A DNA stretch of 6,094 nucleotides, from assembly GCA_003218815.1 (NCBI GenBank), contig QHON01000190.1:1-6094 (forward strand), given 5' to 3'. Of the stretch, positions 1 through 6,094 are shown in pieces. Source of the stretch: Verrucomicrobiota bacterium. GTDB lineage: Bacteria; Verrucomicrobiota; Verrucomicrobiia; Chthoniobacterales; UBA10450. The notes beneath the pieces were generated by a model. That model saw only the letters and a program-made list of their open reading frames with translations, searched no databases and had not been told where the DNA came from. Each line of letters starts with the position of its first letter. Within the stretch, counting starts at the first letter, position 1. A program made the translations under genes and the position numbers.

Positions 1-1
1 C

Positions 2-415
2 GAAGAAACGCGTGCGAGAATTTTCTTTCTCGACTACGCGCCGGTTCTGATTGCCTCTGCGCTAACCGGAGAAAACATCGAGAAATTATTTGAGTTCATC
101 GCAAAAGTTCGGCGCGCAGCCAGGGAGCACATCGGCACCGGGATTCTAAACAGATTGCTCCGGTCGGCCTTTGCTTCTAATCCGCCGCCGATGATTTCCG
201 GTCGACGCTTGAAACTGCTCTATGCCGCGCAGGCGGGCGGGAACCCGGAAGCTGCAATCGAACCTCCGAAGTTCGTCCTTTTTGTGAACGAGCCTCGTTT
301 ATTGAGCGAAACTTACCACCGCTACCTCGAAACGCGCATTCGCAAAGCGCAACCATACCCTGGGCTTCCCGTCATTCTGACGTGCCGCCCACGTCAGGAA
401 AAGCGACGGAAGTAA
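2..415 (+). CDS. der: Ribosome biogenesis GTPase Der (EngA), C-terminal part, 5'-truncated by the window
   Basis: Der is a double-GTPase that binds the ribosome and is needed for 50S subunit maturation. The frame is open from base 2 to the TAA at 413-415, giving 137 visible residues; the true start lies upstream. The visible part opens with FLDYAPV and then SALTG (about residues 19-23), the G5 motif closing the second GTPase domain. The C-terminal KH-like RNA-binding domain follows, recognisable from GRRLKLLYAAQ, then PPKFVLFVN and the YHRYLE segment, and it ends in a basic Arg/Lys-rich tail typical of Der. The loop between the YAAQ strand and the PPKFV strand is several residues longer than in the E. 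coli or Bacillus type as I remember them. The first ATG-like start inside the window (TTG at 155) is internal and not the real start. The gene is probably a housekeeping neighbour of the Bat locus, not part of it functionally. Identification is firm from these motifs. Confidence 0.93.
   Translation, partial: EETRARIFFLDYAPVLIASALTGENIEKLFEFIAKVRRAAREHIGTGILNRLLRSAFASNPPPMISGRRLKLLYAAQAGGNPEAAIEPPKFVLFVNEPRLLSETYHRYLETRIRKAQPYPGLPVILTCRPRQEKRRK
377..397. repeat. Perfect 8-bp inverted repeat near the 3' end of der
   Basis: CTGACGTG (377-384) and CACGTCAG (390-397) are exact reverse complements separated by the 5-nt loop CCGCC. The stem can be extended by one G-U wobble (376/398) and one T-A pair (375/399). 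It lies inside the der coding sequence and ends about 15 nt before the stop codon. No T-run follows it (the next bases are A/G-rich), so it does not look like a classical intrinsic terminator. It could be an RNA hairpin protecting or attenuating the der transcript end, a protein-binding palindrome (core TGACGTG/CACGTCA), or chance within coding sequence. Confidence 0.5.
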
Positions 416-433
416 TTGTCGATCCGGCGCACG

Positions 434-463
434 TTGGACGGCTGTTTAATCGAACATTCTTAT
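434..463 (+). promoter_or_regulatory. Weak candidate promoter upstream of moxR
   Basis: The 73-nt gap between der (stop 415) and moxR (start 489) is the only substantial non-coding space in the window and is locally AT-richer than the flanks from about 443 to 465. A sigma70-like pair can be proposed: TTGGAC (434-439) and TCTTAT (458-463) with an 18-nt spacer. The matches to consensus are poor (3/6 and 4/6). TTTAAT at 445-450 is an alternative -10 hexamer, but without a well-spaced -35. The location makes a promoter plausible; the exact elements are speculative. Read-through from der is also possible. Confidence 0.2.
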
Positions 464-488
464 TTCGCGTCTGTCTGACATCACACGA

Positions 489-1475
489 ATGAAATCAACG
501 CAGGAAATTACCCAGGAAGTACGAGAACTGGGCCAATGGATCCCGGCATTGCGCCAGCAGGTTGGTCATGTAGTGGTTGGCCAGAAGTACCTGGTTGATC
601 GTCTTTTGCTGGGTCTGCTCGCAAACGGTCACATCTTGCTCGAGGGGGTTCCCGGGCTGGCCAAAACGCTAACGGTAAAAACGATGGCCTCATGTATTCA
701 AACCGGGTTTCAACGACTGCAATTTACGCCCGATCTTTTGCCAGCGGACTTGATCGGTACGCTCATTTACAACCCGCGCACGGGCGAATTTACGACGAAG
801 CTCGGACCACTTTTTTCGAATCTAATTCTGGCCGACGAAATCAATCGCGCGCCCGCAAAAGTGCAGAGCGCGTTGCTGGAGGCGATGCAAGAACGGCAGG
901 TCACGATCGGCGAAATGACTTATCCGCTGTCCGATCCGTTTCTGGTTTTGGCGACGCAAAACCCGCTCGAGCAGGAAGGGACTTATCAGTTACCGGAGGC
1001 GCAATTGGATCGCTTCATGTTGAAGTTGAATATTGGCTATCCGCAAAAGTCGGAGGAGCGACAGATCCTCGATTTGATGGCGACATCGGCCCCCGATCTG
1101 CGCGTGAATCCAGTGATCGACCCAAAGCAGATCATCGCCGCACGCGAAGTGGTAAACAGCATCTACATCGACGATCGGGTAAAAGATTACATTGTCGATG
1201 TTGTCTGGGCGACGCGTGAGCCCGCCTCCTATAACTTGAGGCTGGAAGGACTCGTCCGTTACGGCGCATCGCCCCGGGCGACAATTTATCTCGCGCTTGG
1301 TGCACGCGCCCACGCCTTCCTAAACGGGCGCGGTTACGTCACACCCCAGGATGTGAAAAGCATCGGCCCCGATGTGCTACGGCATCGCATCATCGTCAGC
1401 TACGAAGCCGAAGCCGAGTCGGTCACGAGTGAAACAATTATTGAGCGAATTTTTGCAGGACTTCCGGTGCCATAA
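489..1475 (+). CDS. moxR: MoxR-family AAA+ ATPase of the Bat locus
   Basis: This is a 328-residue cytoplasmic AAA+ ATPase of the MoxR family, of usual length. MoxR proteins hydrolyse ATP and are thought to act as chaperones that activate or remodel VWA-domain partners encoded next to them. All key motifs are visible: Walker A GVPGLAKT (53-60), Walker B LILADE (112-117), sensor 1 ATQNP (155-159), the arginine-finger segment LPEAQLDRF (168-176, Arg175), and the sensor-2 region GASPRA (259-264, Arg263) in the C-terminal lid domain. The family hallmark INRAPAKVQSALLEAMQE follows Walker B. ATG at 489 is chosen because it begins the usual N-terminal helix before the VVVGQ segment; no convincing Shine-Dalgarno sequence precedes it. 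It is the first gene of the presumed operon, 8 nt before the DUF58 start. Nothing is degenerate, so it should be an active ATPase. Its actual client here is unknown. Confidence 0.96.
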   Translation: MKSTQEITQEVRELGQWIPALRQQVGHVVVGQKYLVDRLLLGLLANGHILLEGVPGLAKTLTVKTMASCIQTGFQRLQFTPDLLPADLIGTLIYNPRTGEFTTKLGPLFSNLILADEINRAPAKVQSALLEAMQERQVTIGEMTYPLSDPFLVLATQNPLEQEGTYQLPEAQLDRFMLKLNIGYPQKSEERQILDLMATSAPDLRVNPVIDPKQIIAAREVVNSIYIDDRVKDYIVDVVWATREPASYNLRLEGLVRYGASPRATIYLALGARAHAFLNGRGYVTPQDVKSIGPDVLRHRIIVSYEAEAESVTSETIIERIFAGLPVP

Positions 1476-1483
1476 CCTTGTCG

Positions 1484-2383
1484 ATGGAAGAAGGGCGACA
1501 AACTCCGGCCGAGATCCTTAAGAAGATCCGCACACTTGAGATCAAGACACGCGGCTTGGTCGAGACCGCGTTCGCCGGTGATTACCACAGTGTTTTCAAA
1601 GGCCGCGGGATGAATTTTGAAGATGTGCGGGAATATCAGCCCGGCGACGAAATTCGCACGATTGATTGGAATGTGACTGCTCGGCTGGGTACCGCGTATG
1701 TGAAAAAATTTACCGAGGAACGTGAGCTTACGGTGATTCTTGTCGTCGATGTAAGTGCCTCAGGAAATTTCGGGAGCACCACGCAATCGAAACGCGAGTT
1801 GGCGGCGGAAGTGGCCTGTTTGCTCGCCTTTAGCGCGATCCGGAACAACGACAAGGTCGGGCTCATTCTCTTTACCGATCGGGTCGAGCTTTTTATTCCA
1901 CCCAAGAAAGGCCGGTCGCACACCTTGCGGCTCATCCGGGAGATTTTGTTTTTCCAACCGCAGGGACGCGGCACAGAACCCGCGCTGGCGCTCGATTACT
2001 TAAATAACATCGTCACTCGGCGGGCAGTCGTATTTTTTATCTCGGATTTTCAAGCGCCGGATTTCTCGCGGGCGCTGGCGGTGAGCGGACGGCGTCATGA
2101 TTTCATTGCAATCCATATTCGCGACGAACGGGAGAAGGTGTTGCCAAACATTGGCATCATCACGCTGGAAGATGCCGAGACCGGCGAACAGATTGAGATC
2201 AATACCGCCGATCGCCGGACGCGCGGGCGCTTTAGCGAACTGGTCGACGAACACGAAACCGATCTCTCGCGCACGCTCCGGCGGAATAACATCGACGCGA
2301 TCGCGCTCCAGACAGGAAGGGATTATTTGCCAGCGCTCCGCTCGTTCTTCAAACAACGCGAACGCCGTTTATCTATTCGGTGA
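1484..2383 (+). CDS. DUF58 protein with VWA-type MIDAS site
   Basis: This is a 299-residue protein (from ATG 1484) of the DUF58 family, which nearly always accompanies a MoxR ATPase. The DUF58 signature is clear: FKGRGMNFEDVREYQPGDE then IRTIDWNVTAR (about residues 38-67). The following VWA-like fold carries a complete MIDAS: DVSAS (Asp89, Ser91, Ser93), Thr164 in GRGTEPAL, and Asp188 in FISDFQ. No signal peptide or membrane helix is visible, so it is probably cytoplasmic or peripherally membrane-bound, unlike longer DUF58 proteins with two N-terminal helices. The C-terminal quarter is charged and ends in a basic tail (FFKQRERRLSIR). The start is uncertain: an in-frame TTG at 1478 would add two residues and leave a 2-nt gap after moxR; I prefer ATG. 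Neither has a good ribosome binding site, and translational coupling to moxR is likely. The function is inferred to be a metal-dependent adhesion or scaffold partner of MoxR; no enzymatic role can be read from it. Confidence 0.93.
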   Translation: MEEGRQTPAEILKKIRTLEIKTRGLVETAFAGDYHSVFKGRGMNFEDVREYQPGDEIRTIDWNVTARLGTAYVKKFTEERELTVILVVDVSASGNFGSTTQSKRELAAEVACLLAFSAIRNNDKVGLILFTDRVELFIPPKKGRSHTLRLIREILFFQPQGRGTEPALALDYLNNIVTRRAVVFFISDFQAPDFSRALAVSGRRHDFIAIHIRDEREKVLPNIGIITLEDAETGEQIEINTADRRTRGRFSELVDEHETDLSRTLRRNNIDAIALQTGRDYLPALRSFFKQRERRLSIR

Positions 2384-2384
2384 G
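2379..2384 (+). promoter_or_regulatory. Ribosome binding site for the DUF4381-like gene
   Basis: GGTGAG overlaps the DUF58 stop codon (TGA, 2381-2383) and lies 5 nt before ATG 2390. It matches the GGTGA part of the anti-Shine-Dalgarno complement and decides for ATG 2390 over the in-frame GTG at 2384, which lies inside the site itself. The overlap with the upstream stop suggests translational coupling. Confidence 0.5.
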
Positions 2385-2389
2385 TGACG

Positions 2390-2908
2390 ATGTCGATTTT
2401 GTTCATGTCCATTTTGGCGGCGGAAGAATTTCACGATATTGCCCCACCTGTCGATTATTCGCTAATACCGCCGTGGCTGATTTTCGTCGGGACGTTTTTT
2501 GCCCTGGCAATCACCGGGTTGGTTGTTTGGTTGATCGCGCAAAAACGTAAACGACCGCGACCGCCTCAGTTGCCGCGTGACCGCGCGCTCGAAGCGCTTG
2601 AGCAGATGCGGGATCAGATCGACCGGCTTAATCCGTATCAGTTTAGCATCCGCGTGTCGGACATTCTTCGTCGCTACGTAACCGAACAGCATGGCTTGCC
2701 CGTGACGCGGCAGACATCGATGGAGTTTTTAAACGCGCTGGCAAAGAGGCCGCAGTTTTCGAGCGATGAGAAGTTGTTGCTCGAAGATTTTCTGAATCGA
2801 TGCGATCTGATCAAGTTCGCGCGTCATGAAGCGACTGCGGCCGACAGCCGGTTGTTACTCGAAGAAGCAACCCGATTTGTGAAAGGAGGGCAACTTGCAA
2901 CTTTTTGA
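2390..2908 (+). CDS. DUF4381-like single-pass membrane protein of the Bat locus
   Basis: This is a 172-residue protein encoded between DUF58 and BatA, the position usually held by a DUF4381-type protein in MoxR/Bat loci. The N-terminal stretch HDIAPPVDYSLIPPW (15-29) resembles the DI-x-x-P...PP segment preceding the membrane helix in that family. One transmembrane helix is seen at about 29-50, followed by a strongly basic QKRKRPRPP stop-transfer sequence. A cytoplasmic helical domain (about 62-165) follows, with RALEALEQM, then FSIRVSDILRRYV, and LLEDFLNRCDLIKFAR. By the positive-inside rule the short N-terminus is periplasmic and the C-terminal domain cytoplasmic, where it could contact MoxR or DUF58. 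ATG 2390 is chosen for its Shine-Dalgarno match; GTG 2384 and ATG 2405 are alternatives. Its 3' end overlaps batA by 14 nt. Family assignment is by position and motif resemblance, so it is less secure than its neighbours; the biochemical role is unknown. Confidence 0.8.
   Translation: MSILFMSILAAEEFHDIAPPVDYSLIPPWLIFVGTFFALAITGLVVWLIAQKRKRPRPPQLPRDRALEALEQMRDQIDRLNPYQFSIRVSDILRRYVTEQHGLPVTRQTSMEFLNALAKRPQFSSDEKLLLEDFLNRCDLIKFARHEATAADSRLLLEEATRFVKGGQLATF
2883..2890 (+). promoter_or_regulatory. Strong ribosome binding site for batA (TTG start)
   Basis: AAGGAGGG lies inside the 3' end of the preceding gene, with its GGAGG core (2885-2889) 5 nt before TTG 2895. It is the only near-perfect Shine-Dalgarno sequence at any gene start in the window and is the reason for calling a TTG start here. 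No in-frame ATG occurs before the first membrane helix. Confidence 0.8.
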
Positions 2909-3947
2909 TTGGTGGAGAGCAAACAGTGCCCTCACGTTTGGGCGTCCGTGGCTGCTCTTGCTCCTGCTCGCGATTCCATTGCTTGCGTATTTGCGCGGGA
3001 AACACGGTCCGGCTGCCGCCTTGACGTTCTCATCGACATCTGCTTTTCGCGCCATTGGAAAACAGAGCGCAGCCCGCGCCGGGAAAATTCTTCGGACACT
3101 GCTACTCGCGTCGCTGGCGATTTTCGTTATTGCCCTCGCGCGTCCGCAGCTTGGGAAGAGTCTCACTCAGATAGACGCGAGCGGAATCGACATTATGCTC
3201 GTGCTTGATGTCTCCGGATCGATGCTCACGAAAGATTTTACGATCGGCGGTCAGGAAGCGACGCGCGTGGATGCGATCCGCGAAGTAACGCGCAAATTTA
3301 TCGAAGGCCGTCCCAACGATCGCATCGGTATCATTGCCTTTGCCGGGCGGCCATATGTCGTAAGTCCAATGACGCTGGATCACGATTGGCTTTTGCAAAA
3401 TTTGGAGAGAGTGCGCATTGGCTTGGTCGAAGACGGCACGGCCATCGGGTCGGCCATGGCGGCGGCGGCGAATCGGCTGAATGACAAACGCTCAAAAAGC
3501 CACGTGCTCGTCCTTTTGACTGACGGAGAAAATAATGCTGGCAAAATCCCGCCGAATACTGCCGCCGAAGCGGTGAAAGCGCTAAAAATTCACTTCTACG
3601 CCATTGGCGCCGGAATCAATGGAATCGCACCGGCTCCTATCTTTACGCCTAAAGGGCCTTTGACGGACGCCCTGGGCAACATGCTTTATGAAAACCAGCG
3701 CGTTGAATTTAACGAAACGGGTTTGAAAGAAGTGGCGAAAATTGCCGATGGGCAGTTTTTCCGGGCAACAGATACCAAATCCTTGGAACAAATCTATCAC
3801 GACATCGACAAGCTGGAAAAATCGACCGTGAGCGTGAAAAAATACCAACAGTATCGCGATCTCTTCCCGCTTTGCCTGATGAGCGGTTGCGGTTTGCTGG
3901 TCGCTCAGATCTTGTTGTCGCAAACGGTCTGGAAGAAGTTGCCGTGA
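2895..3947 (+). CDS. batA: BatA-like membrane-anchored VWA protein
   Basis: This is a 350-residue protein, a typical BatA length. Two N-terminal membrane helices (about 18-33 and 65-82) frame a basic loop. The VWA domain (about 95-305) follows, then a C-terminal helix (about 323-342) and a short basic tail. The MIDAS is intact: DVSGS (Asp105, Ser107, Ser109), Thr182 in DGTAIGSAM, and Asp210 in LLTDGENN. The RPQLG segment right after helix 2 is common in BatA/BatB. The positive loop between helices 1 and 2 argues that it is cytoplasmic, so the VWA domain would face the periplasm. Translation begins at TTG 2895 behind a strong ribosome binding site, overlapping the previous gene by 14 nt (coupled expression). 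Such proteins bind a divalent metal and are thought to form complexes with BatB and the TPR protein. Identification as a Bat-type VWA protein is secure; A versus B rests on gene order and similarity. Confidence 0.93.
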   Translation: MQLFDWWRANSALTFGRPWLLLLLLAIPLLAYLRGKHGPAAALTFSSTSAFRAIGKQSAARAGKILRTLLLASLAIFVIALARPQLGKSLTQIDASGIDIMLVLDVSGSMLTKDFTIGGQEATRVDAIREVTRKFIEGRPNDRIGIIAFAGRPYVVSPMTLDHDWLLQNLERVRIGLVEDGTAIGSAMAAAANRLNDKRSKSHVLVLLTDGENNAGKIPPNTAAEAVKALKIHFYAIGAGINGIAPAPIFTPKGPLTDALGNMLYENQRVEFNETGLKEVAKIADGQFFRATDTKSLEQIYHDIDKLEKSTVSVKKYQQYRDLFPLCLMSGCGLLVAQILLSQTVWKKLP

Positions 3948-3963
3948 AGAAGATATCGATCCT

Positions 3964-6094
<2,131 letters not shown>

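Noticed and set aside
692..1219. 175-codon open frame on the + strand inside moxR
   Set aside because: It lies in another frame within a gene with all AAA+ motifs; composition is Arg/Ser/Gly-rich with no family resemblance. It is a shadow of moxR.

Overview
The window reads as bacterial chromosome with densely packed genes, all on the + strand. It holds the 3' end of a der (EngA) GTPase gene followed by a Bat/MoxR-type locus: MoxR AAA+ ATPase, DUF58 protein, a small DUF4381-like membrane protein, BatA, and a BatB-like VWA protein fused to a BatC-like TPR domain. The last gene runs off the right edge. A Verrucomicrobiota origin (Spartobacteria/Chthoniobacter-like soil lineage) is my best guess. 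It rests on the look of the proteins, the Ser-Pro/Gln-rich BatC tail, moderate GC and sparse Shine-Dalgarno use. It is recognition from memory, not a search result.

Layout: 2-415 is the C-terminal part of Der (end of the second G domain plus the KH-like domain). 416-488 is a 73-nt gap, the only sizeable intergenic space and the likely place for a promoter. From 489 on the genes are tightly packed: moxR 489-1475; DUF58 from 1484 (8-nt gap) to 2383; DUF4381-like 2390-2908 (6-nt gap); batA 2895-3947, overlapping its predecessor by 14 nt with a TTG start behind a strong ribosome binding site; then, after 16 nt, batB-batC from 3964 to beyond 6094. Spacing and shared direction indicate one operon from moxR onward.

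How the parts fit together: in this family of loci a MoxR ATPase is paired with VWA-domain proteins, and the ATPase is thought to act as a chaperone that remodels or activates them or their clients. Here there are three VWA-type proteins, each with an intact MIDAS metal site: DUF58 (no membrane segment visible, probably cytoplasmic), BatA and BatB (membrane-anchored). Charge distribution suggests that both membrane VWA domains face the periplasm, as would the TPR domain fused to BatB. The small DUF4381-like protein would place a soluble domain in the cytoplasm, near MoxR and DUF58. Bat loci have been linked to oxygen or stress tolerance and envelope integrity in Bacteroides, Francisella and Leptospira, but the molecular task remains poorly defined.

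The locus type is known, so I do not claim a new system. The most distinctive points are the BatB-BatC fusion, in which a signal-peptide-like segment persists as an internal membrane helix, and the long Gln/Ser-Pro low-complexity linker with a nearly pure CAG tract that precedes a short helical C-terminal motif.
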